Positions 18,898 through 27,137 of a stretch of 64,000 nucleotides of DNA are shown here, piece by piece (the first letter of the stretch is position 1; each line of letters opens with the position of its first letter). A model generated the notes under the pieces. It was not told the origin of the DNA. It saw only the letters and a list, made by a program, of their open reading frames with translations, and did not search any database. The stretch covers positions 1 through 64,000 of the forward strand of contig JAJPIM010000001.1 in assembly GCA_021324775.1 (NCBI GenBank). The letters run 5' to 3'. The position numbers and the translations under genes are program-made. This DNA comes from Gemmatimonadota bacterium (GTDB lineage: Bacteria; Gemmatimonadota; Gemmatimonadetes; Gemmatimonadales; Gemmatimonadaceae).

Positions 18898-19404
18898 ATG
18901 AACCCGCTCCACTTCCAGCGCGGACTCTGGATCAGCGCGCTCGCGCTGGGCGTCGGTGCCGTCGTCGGATGGGAGAGCGGCGCACCCCGGGGCATATCGC
19001 CCGAGGCGGTAGTCGTCAACCGACCGGGACCCACGCCAATCGGCCAGACCATCCCAAGCGACTCGATCGACGACGCCGCGTCGGCCACGAGTGATCACGA
19101 CCCGTTCCGTCTTACGCGCGAGCCATCAGCGGTTCCGTACGACGCCAGCGGCGAAGTGGTGACCGCTGCGCAACCCACGCCACCAAAGCCCCCGCTCGCG
19201 CTCTCAGGCATCGTCGGCCCCCCGTGGGTCGCCGTGCTCGAAGGCGTACCCGGCAGAACTGGGAGCGTCTTGGCGAAGGTTGGCGACACACTAGCTCGCC
19301 CTCCACTCACGCCGCTCGTCGTGCATCGGATCTGGCGGGACACCGTCGTGGTACGCGGTGCGGACACCACGTGGACGCTCACCGTCTACCACCCGTGGCG
19401 ATGA
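18898..19404 (+). CDS. gspC: GspC-like protein
   Basis: 168 aa, 40 nt after gspM with a GGAG before the ATG. Single N-terminal hydrophobic segment (WISALALGVGAVVGW), then a proline-rich linker and a small beta-rich domain LALSGIVGPPWVAVLEGVPG ... DTLARPPLTPLVVHRIWRDT. The latter resembles the homology region of GspC that contacts the secretin. It is short for GspC and lacks a PDZ domain. Its stop overlaps the gspD start (ATGA), supporting a C-D pair. Confidence 0.75.
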   Translation: MNPLHFQRGLWISALALGVGAVVGWESGAPRGISPEAVVVNRPGPTPIGQTIPSDSIDDAASATSDHDPFRLTREPSAVPYDASGEVVTAAQPTPPKPPLALSGIVGPPWVAVLEGVPGRTGSVLAKVGDTLARPPLTPLVVHRIWRDTVVVRGADTTWTLTVYHPWR

Positions 19405-20936
19405 GCCACCGCCGGTACTGGGGTTTCGCTGCGGGCACCGCGATGGCATTCGCGGCCGGAAGGCTTGGCGCGCAGCAGCCGCTTTCCGCCGACACCGGCA
19501 CGCAGGTCGCCCGCGTGCGTGGGGACAGCGTGACCATTCACTTGCTGGATGTGGAGATCCGCACCGCGATCGCCGCGCTCGCCCCCTATCTCGATCGGCC
19601 CGTGTCCTTTGGCACCGTTCCACCGGTACGAGTGACGCTCGAGACGCCGCATCCCGTCCCACGTAAGGACATCTTAGCCCTGGCGCGCGGCCTCGTGGCC
19701 GGACAGGGACTGGAGCTGGTGACAGACACCGCGGCCAACATGTATCGGCTCCAGCAGCGACCGGCGGCGCCCGCACCAGTCGCTGCTGACCCGTCCAACA
19801 CGACTGGCGCGGGCGGCTCACACCAGGCCGGCGTCGGCGCTCCCGGCGCACCCCAGTTCTTCGTGATCCACCTCCGTCACGCCCGCGCAGCCGACGTCGC
19901 CGCGACCGTCAACGCACTATACGGACACGCGAGCGCCCTCGGAGAACCCGGCTCTGGCACCCGTGGCTCACTCAGCCAGCAGCTCTCCCAGAACCAACTC
20001 ACACCCGCCGGCACGCAATCCGCACCTCAAGCCGTCGGCGCCGTCGCCGGTCGTGTCGCGAGCTTCACCGGAGAGACGAGCATCATTCCCGACGCCGGCA
20101 CGAACAGCCTGTTCATCCGTGCCAACCGAGCGGACTTCGACCTGATCCAGGCCGCCGTGCAGGAGCTCGACGTCCGGCCGCTTCAGGTCTTGATCGAGGT
20201 CGTGATCGCGGAGGTAGACCGGAACAAGAGCTTCTCACTCGGTCTCAACGCAAGTGGCTCCCACAAGAACGGGCTCGGTGATTCAACGTCAGGCAGTTTG
20301 AGCTCAGGACTCGGCCTCGGCGACTTCGTCGCGCAAGTGATGAAGGTCGGTAACCCCGCGTTCACCGCTCAGCTCTCCCTTGCGTCCGCGAAGGGCGAAG
20401 CGCGGATCCTCAGCCGCCCGGTAGTCTTGGCAGCGAATAACGAGGAGGCCGAAATCCTGGTCGGCAGCCAGCAGCCGTTCATCCAGGTGTCTCAGACCCA
20501 GGTTGGCGCAGTCGCGCAGAACCAGGTCGTCCAGTACCAGCCGGTAGGCACTCGGCTCATCGTCCGCCCGACGATCTCGAGCGATGGCTACGTGACCCTG
20601 GATGTGACCCAGGAAGTCAATCAGGCAACAACGCAGGTCGTGTTCAACGCGCCGGTGATCTCCACCCGCAGCGTGCGGACGCGGTTATTGGTCCGCGACA
20701 ACCAGACCGTGGTGCTCGGTGGCCTCAGCGATCACGAACACGACAAGAACTCGGGCGGGATCCCGATCCTGTCCAGCATCCCGATTATCGGTGGCTTATT
20801 CGGCAGCACGAGTCGAAGTACGACAGACTCCGAGTTCTTCCTGTTCCTGACCCCACACATCGTCGCCTCGGACGCCGCGGCCGACTCGCTCACCAAACCC
20901 CTCCAGAAACTGGCCCCACCCGATTCCGCGTACTAG
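19401..20936 (+). CDS. gspD: Secretin GspD, outer-membrane pore
   Basis: 511 aa from the ATG at 19401. Signal peptide (GFAAGTAMAFAAGRLGAQQ), then an N0/STN-like region (VTIHLLDVEIRTAIAALAPY), one Secretin_N repeat (FFVIHLRHARAADVAATVNA) and a second (IIPDAGTNSLFIRANRADFD). The secretin barrel holds VLIEVVIAEVDRNKSFSLG, EARILSRPVVLAANNEEAEI, QTVVLGGLSDHE and GGIPILSSIPIIGGLFGS. Only about three N domains are present, so it is shorter than classical GspD. Last gene of the operon. Confidence 0.95.
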   Translation: MSHRRYWGFAAGTAMAFAAGRLGAQQPLSADTGTQVARVRGDSVTIHLLDVEIRTAIAALAPYLDRPVSFGTVPPVRVTLETPHPVPRKDILALARGLVAGQGLELVTDTAANMYRLQQRPAAPAPVAADPSNTTGAGGSHQAGVGAPGAPQFFVIHLRHARAADVAATVNALYGHASALGEPGSGTRGSLSQQLSQNQLTPAGTQSAPQAVGAVAGRVASFTGETSIIPDAGTNSLFIRANRADFDLIQAAVQELDVRPLQVLIEVVIAEVDRNKSFSLGLNASGSHKNGLGDSTSGSLSSGLGLGDFVAQVMKVGNPAFTAQLSLASAKGEARILSRPVVLAANNEEAEILVGSQQPFIQVSQTQVGAVAQNQVVQYQPVGTRLIVRPTISSDGYVTLDVTQEVNQATTQVVFNAPVISTRSVRTRLLVRDNQTVVLGGLSDHEHDKNSGGIPILSSIPIIGGLFGSTSRSTTDSEFFLFLTPHIVASDAAADSLTKPLQKLAPPDSAY

Positions 20937-20957
20937 ACTCCGCTTTTCGAGTGGAGT
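20937..20957 (+). terminator. Possible hairpin after gspD
   Basis: ACTCCGC and GTGGAGT form a 7-bp stem (one G-T pair) with a 7-base loop directly after the gspD stop. There is no T-run, so intrinsic termination is uncertain; it may be an mRNA 3'-end structure. Confidence 0.3.
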
Positions 20958-20963
20958 GCCCCC

Positions 20964-21509
20964 ATGTCAAGAGCCGCCACGTTCGTGATGTTTATTGGCA
21001 CTGCGCTGATAACAGCGGGCGCCTATGGCGCCCTGCACGACCAGATCAGCTACACGGTTTCGCCGGAATACTTCACGCGGTTCAAGTTCATAGAGTTCGG
21101 GCTTCTGAATGGTTCGATACCAGAACGGGTGCGCGTAGCCGAAGGCGGCTGGTTCGCTACGTGGTGGATGGGATTGCCAATCGGTCTGCTGACCGGCGTG
21201 GCGGGTTTCATCCAGCGCACTCCGGCGCTAATGCGTCGTGCGCTTCTGTGGTCCCTGCCGCTAATCCTTGGTATCGTTCTCACGTTCGGTGTGATCGGAC
21301 TGCTCTACGGCATCGTACAGACGCGCAGCATTGATCTGCATGCCTATCAGGGATGGTACATCCCCGACAACATTGTTCACATCCGCAGATATCTTTGTGC
21401 CGGGTACATGCACAATGCTTCATATCTCGGCGGCGCCCTGGCAATTCCGGCCGCTTGGCGCTTCCACTTTGTGTTTCGTGCTCGGACCCGCGCCCTCGCC
21501 GATCACTAG
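20964..21509 (+). CDS. Conserved membrane protein, unknown function
   Basis: 181 aa with about four hydrophobic helices (residues ~5-24, 68-86, 95-120, 150-165). The motif DQISYTVSPEYFTRFKFIEF between the first two helices is, from memory, shared by a family of uncharacterised bacterial membrane proteins. It lies 27 nt after gspD on the same strand but is unlike any secretion component, so it marks the start of the accessory region rather than the operon end. Confidence 0.75.
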   Translation: MSRAATFVMFIGTALITAGAYGALHDQISYTVSPEYFTRFKFIEFGLLNGSIPERVRVAEGGWFATWWMGLPIGLLTGVAGFIQRTPALMRRALLWSLPLILGIVLTFGVIGLLYGIVQTRSIDLHAYQGWYIPDNIVHIRRYLCAGYMHNASYLGGALAIPAAWRFHFVFRARTRALADH

Positions 21510-21657
21510 CATGATGAGACCCCGGTGATGCGGTTTCTTCCACGGCCCCGCTGCCTCCGCCTCGAGACCGCCGTCCTTCCACTAGGCTGCGATCCAGGCT
21601 GCATTGGGTTCTGTGGACCTCATCTATGAGGTGTTCTTACGGAACTGGGGGTGCGGG

Positions 21658-22252
21658 ATGAGGACACGACCCCGGTATAACATCGCGTTGGCGGCACGCG
21701 GTCGCGCGGCGGTCGCGATGGCGATCGTAGGCAGCGTTCTCGCGGGAGGGTTCGCTTGTTCGTCGACGACTGGCCCCAAGCCTGCACCGACGGTGCTGGT
21801 CGTGAACGCGACGTGTCAGCCAGGGCCGTGCAAGACGCTCTACCTGAGAGCATTTATCTGGGGATGGGAACATCCCCCAGCCGCCGACCGGCATCAAGCT
21901 ACTTGGTTTCGTTCACGGTCCAACTACCTGCCTGCAGATCCCTCCGGAGTGGACTCTCTGGCTGGTGGTTGGTAGTGCCTCAACTTTGCTCACGTGGAAA
22001 CCGCAGAATCCTGCCGGGATCTTTCTGTTGGCCTTCGATTCTGCGATCGGTTACGGCAATCCGACTCTGGCGCAGTTGGATAGCTCTAGTGAAGGCCTCT
22101 GGCCCTATGACGGTGCGGCGGCGGGCAGCGTTGGCCACAGCTCCACTTTTGTGCCCGGCAATTCTCCCGGCTGGAGCATCACTTTTCCTCCGACGACCCA
22201 GAGCGGCGGTGCCACTCCAGGCATTAAGGAATCGGATGCCTGCACGCCCTGA
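21658..22252 (+). pseudogene. Lipoprotein with one frameshift
   Basis: ATG at 21658. It has a lipoprotein signal with lipobox LAGGFAC, then TTGPKPAPTVLVVNATCQPG and PCKTLYLRAF. The frame then degenerates, and the next frame resumes as NIPQPPTGIKLLGFVHGPTT, LQIPPEWTLW, LLTWKPQNPAGIFLLAFDSA and SPGWSITFPPTTQ up to 22252. One extra base between about 21850 and 21885 explains it. The joined product would be ~197 aa and beta-rich. It could be a real disruption or a sequencing error. Function unknown. Confidence 0.7.
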
Positions 22253-22742
22253 CCGCGTGGCGGCTTGCCGCGTCGGCACGCCAATCACATCGTAGGGTCC
22301 GAAAATGATCCGTGGTAAACCTGGCTGCGCCGAGCATCGAGACTGGACGAGCACAAGACTGAGCGCAACCCGCGCGCACGACCACCAGGCCGAGCTACCG
22401 CGTCGCATCGTCAGGTTGCACAGTTGAGAAGGATTGACTCACTCAATAATATGGTCGCCAACCACCGACCGTATCACCCAGCCCCAGTTCCGATCTATCA
22501 CACGCTAAAAACGAACAATGCAGCCCATTCCGCCGGGGGATCCGAAGCACACGCAGGATCTGCGGGCGTTGGTCCCGAGCTGCGCAGGTGGTGAGGCTGC
22601 CGCGGCGCCATCCGTGCGCCCTATCTTGCGGCGCATCATCTATTCGATGGCCAAGCGGACCAAGATCCGGGCCATACGCCGGTAAGCGAAGAATCGGGCA
22701 AGTTGGCGTTCCCGCCGTAAGACGAGCGATGTGCACGCTCCG
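22253..22742. other. Intergenic, no gene seen
   Basis: About 490 bases between two convergent frameshifted genes. At 22697-22732 it includes a segment (GTTGGCG..GTAAGACGAGCG) that recurs with few changes at 35789-35822. No frame is convincing on either strand. Confidence 0.4.
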
Positions 22743-23346
22743 TTAGTAGCTCGCGATGCGGCGCTCTCCGATGACCACCCATTGGCCAGAGTGGAGCTCG
22801 ACTCGACAGACAACCTCGTACCACGCTCCACGTTGGCCACTGTACTCGGTGAATACCCGCACTGCCTTCTTGGTGATCTCGTAGATCCGCGAAACGGTCA
22901 TCTCTGGGCGATCCGTCAGACGATGCGAATCGCACAGGCCGGATCGCTCGATCGTCGATTGTGGGCACAGGCCCTTGAACCCCGCAATTGCTGCGGGCCT
23001 GTGCCAGTATCAATGAATCCCCAGCCGCGACATCCGTGGCAACACCAGCGGACTGGTTGCGGTGGGTGAGTAGGCCATAGGTGAGCACCGGGGGTCCATA
23101 ACGAGGTGGTGTCGCGTGGATAAGGACCGCGGCATAGATCCGGCTTCGCTCCTGCGGCGTCAGGTCAAGTGCTACCGTAGTGGAGTCACCTCGCAACCAA
23201 CTGCCTCTCGGCGCGGGCGCGTCGGCGGGAAGGGCAAAAAAGGCCGGAGGGGGTTCCGGACGTGAGAGCCCAGTCTGTGCCGTAACGCGAGAGTTGTACA
23301 GGGCAAGCGCGGGCACCAAAGCGATAGTCCAAAGACGGCATGTCAT
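22743..23346 (-). pseudogene. Exported protein with frameshift
   Basis: ATG at 23346 begins MTCRLWTIALVPALALY, a signal peptide, followed by PEPPPAFFALPADAPAPRGS and SRIYAAVLIHATPPRYGPPV. Around 22905-22960 the protein-like signal moves to another frame, which ends EITKKAVRVFTEYSGQRGAW, then YEVVCRVELHSGQWVVIGE and a stop at 22743-22745. The two halves together would give ~200 aa. The frame change must be an indel. No family recognised. Confidence 0.65.
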
Positions 23347-23599
23347 GCGAGCACCAGGCAAGAACAGGAGGTGGCCTGTTCAGGTCACAAGGGGTGTGAC
23401 GTCAGGTTCATCGAATTGGACGTTGGAAGGGTCGCCGCCGACACATTAATGTGCGACAACCAGAGGCCTCATGTGGTGGCGAGCCGCGGGGAGGGAGTCC
23501 ACGACAAGTACGGGATTACGCCCAATCCGATGCGACTGCATCTGCGCCGACAATTCCCGGCATCTGGTGAGCTGGCGTTCCAGCGCCGAACTCGGCCCT

Positions 23600-24508
23600 T
23601 CAGAACTCATCGGGGCGCTCATCCCAATCAGGCTTTAGACCACGAGGAAAGTCCTCGTGACGGTGCGAGTAATGCCGCCGGTTCATGAATGCCGTCGACC
23701 GTAGACGCGGCAGCGTATTGAGCGGTGACATATCTCCGTCGTCGATTATCGTCGTGCCGCAAAAGATTACGAACTCCAAATCTGCCAGACCAACAATCGG
23801 TTTCAGCGACGCGATGCGGCCGTCGTCAGTTAGGAATAGCCACTGCAACTGCCGTAGATCAGCAACCTCCGCGATACTCGTGAGCCGCCGGCATGCCTGG
23901 ATGTCCAGACGGCGAAGTCCCGTCAAGCGGTCGATACCGCGGAGCGAGGTTAGCTTGCTCAGGTAATAAAGTCCAAGGAATGTCAGGTTACGCAACTCGC
24001 CAAGAGCGACGACCTCCTGGAGCGGGCTACTCACGATGGACAGTGACTTGAGATTGACCAGCCCGGCAAACGGTGCGCTGGCGCCGCCGCGGTAGCGATC
24101 AAGATACAGACGGCGCAACGACACGCAGCCAAACAACGAATCGCTGCCTTTGGTCCAATCGATCACAGCATCAGCGAGATCCGGAAAACAACTGAAGTCG
24201 ATCGCGGTCCGGGCTGACGTTCGGATCTCCAGGACACGAAGCTCGTGCAACGCGTGAACGGGGCTGATGTCGTCGATCGCGCCGACGATGCTGAACGCCG
24301 TCAGAAATGGCAAAGTCTCCAGAAAGCCGATTCCCCCACCGTCCCACCCACACACATAGTTCAGCGTCAGTTCGTAAATCCGCTCACGTCGCATGTACTC
24401 CCCGATCGCTGGTCGCCAAGGCCCATTGACGACCAGCCGGGAGCCGGTGCGACCCCGCTCTACCGTAAAGCCGGCGTGTGTCGTCGCATCACGTGGCGTC
24501 GCGCTCAT
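23600..24508 (-). CDS. Leucine-rich-repeat protein
   Basis: 302 aa, cytosolic (no signal peptide). At least eight LRR-like units of ~21-24 residues run through residues ~60-270 (LHELRVLEIRTS, CVSLRRLYLDRY, LVNLKSLSIVSS, LRNLTFLGLYYL, LTGLRRLDIQAC, LRQLQWLFLTDD, LADLEFVIFCGT). LRR proteins of this size and location often serve as immunity proteins next to polymorphic toxins, but no matching toxin tip is seen beside it, so the role is open. Confidence 0.75.
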   Translation of the reverse strand: MSATPRDATTHAGFTVERGRTGSRLVVNGPWRPAIGEYMRRERIYELTLNYVCGWDGGGIGFLETLPFLTAFSIVGAIDDISPVHALHELRVLEIRTSARTAIDFSCFPDLADAVIDWTKGSDSLFGCVSLRRLYLDRYRGGASAPFAGLVNLKSLSIVSSPLQEVVALGELRNLTFLGLYYLSKLTSLRGIDRLTGLRRLDIQACRRLTSIAEVADLRQLQWLFLTDDGRIASLKPIVGLADLEFVIFCGTTIIDDGDMSPLNTLPRLRSTAFMNRRHYSHRHEDFPRGLKPDWDERPDEF

Positions 24509-24921
24509 GACCCCTAAATTGGAGGAACGTTACCTGGAGGAACTGGTGGAGGCGCGTTGAACCGGCCCAATGAGAGAAACGCGAGTCCGACCAGAAATAG
24601 CCTGCGCTGTATGATCATGGGCCTGTCACTGTAACAGCACCGCCGACGGCCCCACCAACTACCCTTTGCGACGACGATTGACAACTGGGCTGACAGCGGC
24701 GCATGTAAAGCTCGAGTTGGTTCGAGTACGAGGAATTTACGTGTAACCGAGCGATACCCGCTGTAACCGCAGTGCGGCGACGCGCCGTCTTGCTCCTGGG
24801 CAGCTCTGACAGCGGTTCCTTCTACCAGAGGCAGCGCCCATGCTACTACGGTTATCCCGCGTTCCGCTGGCATCGCGACGCCCATGCGCGACCACTCGGG
24901 CGCGTTTGACAAGACTCTCCC
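24509..24921. other. Intergenic, possible 34-aa exported peptide
   Basis: About 410 bases. A minus-strand frame 24514-24618 starts MIIQRRLFLVGLAFLSLG and ends in a proline-rich tail 6 nt before the LRR gene. It resembles a bare signal peptide and could be the stump of a deleted exported protein. A segment near 24738-24775 with two GTAACCG units resembles one at 41060-41100. Nothing else is recognisable. Confidence 0.3.
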
Positions 24922-25347
24922 TCATCGGTCGCGCCTGAACGTTACGTGGAGTAGCCATCCCAGGCCAAAGGCGACCCCGCCGCAGAGTATCATCCATATC
25001 GCCAGTCGAGCAATCAGGATCTCCCACTCGACCGACCACGTTATCCCATGGATCAACGGCGCCAATCCAATCACGGCGCCGGCCGGCAACCCGAATCGGA
25101 CAACGTATCGGCGAAATACGATGGAGACATCGGCCTGCCATCGGCCCTTGAAAAACACCAGACAGAAGACGGCACCCGCGCACAGTCCACCGACCGGGAT
25201 TCCATATACGAATCCTGCAAGCCCCGCCATCGAGTTGTTATGTGGGTACTCACGCACAGCCCACGATATATACACGACGTTCTCGATCACAAAGCCGACG
25301 ACAAAAGCGGCGGCGGCTGCTACCAATGAACCGGAGAAGCGTCTCAC
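24922..25347 (-). CDS. Membrane protein, unknown function
   Basis: 141 aa from a GTG at 25345-25347 that overlaps the stop of the preceding gene remnant (GTGA). This start is preferred to longer frames because the upstream residues belong to that remnant in another frame. Four hydrophobic segments are visible (AAAAAFVVGFVIENVVYISW, FVYGIPVGGLCAGAVFCLVF, FGLPAGAVIGLAPLIHGI, LAIWMILCGGVAFGLGWLL). Third member of a lipoprotein-small lipoprotein-membrane protein module; see 39896-40892. Confidence 0.65.
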   Translation of the reverse strand: MRRFSGSLVAAAAAFVVGFVIENVVYISWAVREYPHNNSMAGLAGFVYGIPVGGLCAGAVFCLVFFKGRWQADVSIVFRRYVVRFGLPAGAVIGLAPLIHGITWSVEWEILIARLAIWMILCGGVAFGLGWLLHVTFRRDR

Positions 25348-25548
25348 GACTTGGCGACCTCGGTGCACTGACCAACTGACACCGTTTGCGCCGGGTCCGG
25401 CTCTGAATCGAGCGAGATGATCGACCACGTCCCGCCCGGATAGCTGTGCGGTACGTGCAGCACCCCGGAGTCTGTCGCTGTCATGAAGACCACCGTGATC
25501 ACGCGTAGACCAGCCGCAGGGCGATCGCCGAACTCCTACCGACCCTCA
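25344..25548 (-). pseudogene. Remnant of small lipoprotein (paralogue of 40330-40764)
   Basis: The GTG start at 25548 sits just downstream of the beta-propeller gene stop, in the same GTGACGCGGTGAGG context as the intact copy at 40764. The middle is deleted. The end reads AGLRVITVVFMTATDSGVLH, then HSYPGGTWSIISLDSEPDP, matching IGLQAITVVFTTRTDVGVLH and HSYPGGSWSLSSLDAEPDP of the intact gene, and stops at 25344-25346. The reading frame between start and end is broken. Confidence 0.8.
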
Positions 25549-25553
25549 CCGCG

Positions 25554-27068
25554 TCACGGTCTGGTCGCACGAGGTGCCACTCGGCTCACGCTTGGCGCCG
25601 CCCGCAGGCGCACCGCCGACGCACTCGTTCCTGAGCCAGGCTGCCACGCCGGTGAGCCAACAAACCCGGTGAATGCCAGCGGCATCACCCGGTTCGTCGC
25701 GACGTTGATCACGTCGATCTTCGCGGTCGCTAACTCACGCCCCACGATCCACTGACCGTCCGGCGACCAGTCGATGTCGAAATAGTACTGGCTCCCAGCC
25801 GATCCCAATGCCCGCTGGCCACTTCCATCTGAGTTGATCACGGCCAGCGATCCAGTTCCCCCGTCGCTCGCGAGATACGCGATCTGGTTCGAGTTGGGAG
25901 ACCACGCCGGCGAGTGCGCTATGATGCCCATGTCCACCACCGCGCCAGTCGCGATGGTCAAGAGGCGCAGGTTGCCCGAGACGAGGTCAACGTACGCCAG
26001 CATGGTGCCGTCCGGCGACGGCGATGGCCAGTAGTCGTCGCCCGGGACAAGGCTGTGCAGCGAGTCGGCCATCGAGCCATCCGGATGGACGCGCTCAAGG
26101 ATGCCGCCTTCCCCGATGTGCGAGTAGTAGATCCACGTCCCATCACGCGAATAGAACGGCCAGGCGTCCGCCGGCGATGAGGAGAGGTCGAGGGTGTCCA
26201 CGTTGCCGTGCAGATCCGAGGTGCACACCGGCAGCACGTTGAATGGTTGGGGGCAGATGAACACCACCGACGTACCGCTTGGCGCCCATTTGACGTCTGT
26301 CGCCCCGACCCGGGTCACCGCCTGGAATCCGGACCCATCGAGGTTGAACATGATGACGCCACCTGTATCGCTGGTCGCGACCAGGGTTCCGGACGGCACG
26401 ACGCTGATGAGAGCACTGTCCGTCGCCCCGCCGGTGGCGCCAACTACGGACGCCAGCCCGGGTGCCGTCGTCGTCACGACATTGCCGGACAGGCTGACGC
26501 CGCCGTACCGCACTTTGTACGTCACGACATCGCCCGGCCGCGGGTTGCCAGCCCGATCGGCACTCGCGGCGTGCAGTGTCACCTGCTTGCCGACCGGTAG
26601 CAGTGTATCGGACGGTGTGATGGCGATGGTGTCCGCATGACCGGGTAACACAGTGAAGCTCGCCGTATCGATGTACTTCAGCGCCGGCACGGCGATCTGG
26701 ACTTTCGCCACACCAGCAAGCGTTCCGAATATGATCTGCACGCTTGCCATTCCCGTCCGGTCCGTGCTGTCGGCCACGGTCAACGACTGGCTCGGACTCG
26801 TCAGCAACGACACGTACGCGATCGCTCCACCCGGCGCGCTTGGCTGAATCGTCGAGAACTGCACGACCTGTCCAGCATTGGTCCCACCATTCGGCAGCGC
26901 TACGTGAATCACCAACGCCTGCGGAAGCGTCGATCCGATGCTGTCCTGCTGGCCGCCGCCCGCCAGGATCTGGATCGAGGAGCCCCCCCGTGGCGACGTC
27001 GAGCTGCTGCAACTGCCCACCACGATCGCAAGAGGGAGCGCAATCATCACGAGACGCGCCGACGCCAT
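25554..27068 (-). CDS. Beta-propeller (PD40/TolB-like) lipoprotein
   Basis: 504 aa if the start is the ATG at 27068, which places lipobox IVVGSC near residue 20; a longer frame to 27128 exists. Mature part: two Ig/Big-1-like domains (to ~240), then WD40-like beta-propeller repeats with the PD40 signature, such as PSPSPDGTMLAYVDL, SPAWSPNSNQIAYL, DIDWSPDGQWIVG. It is probably a periplasm-facing or surface-anchored protein. It is ~40% similar by eye to the next gene and looks like a tandem duplication. Confidence 0.85.
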   Translation of the reverse strand: MASARLVMIALPLAIVVGSCSSSTSPRGGSSIQILAGGGQQDSIGSTLPQALVIHVALPNGGTNAGQVVQFSTIQPSAPGGAIAYVSLLTSPSQSLTVADSTDRTGMASVQIIFGTLAGVAKVQIAVPALKYIDTASFTVLPGHADTIAITPSDTLLPVGKQVTLHAASADRAGNPRPGDVVTYKVRYGGVSLSGNVVTTTAPGLASVVGATGGATDSALISVVPSGTLVATSDTGGVIMFNLDGSGFQAVTRVGATDVKWAPSGTSVVFICPQPFNVLPVCTSDLHGNVDTLDLSSSPADAWPFYSRDGTWIYYSHIGEGGILERVHPDGSMADSLHSLVPGDDYWPSPSPDGTMLAYVDLVSGNLRLLTIATGAVVDMGIIAHSPAWSPNSNQIAYLASDGGTGSLAVINSDGSGQRALGSAGSQYYFDIDWSPDGQWIVGRELATAKIDVINVATNRVMPLAFTGFVGSPAWQPGSGTSASAVRLRAAPSVSRVAPRATRP

Positions 27069-27137
27069 CGACAGTACACGTCTCCCAGATATACGCGGTC
27101 GGCTGCGACGGACACACGGTATGGTCACAGAGCGATC

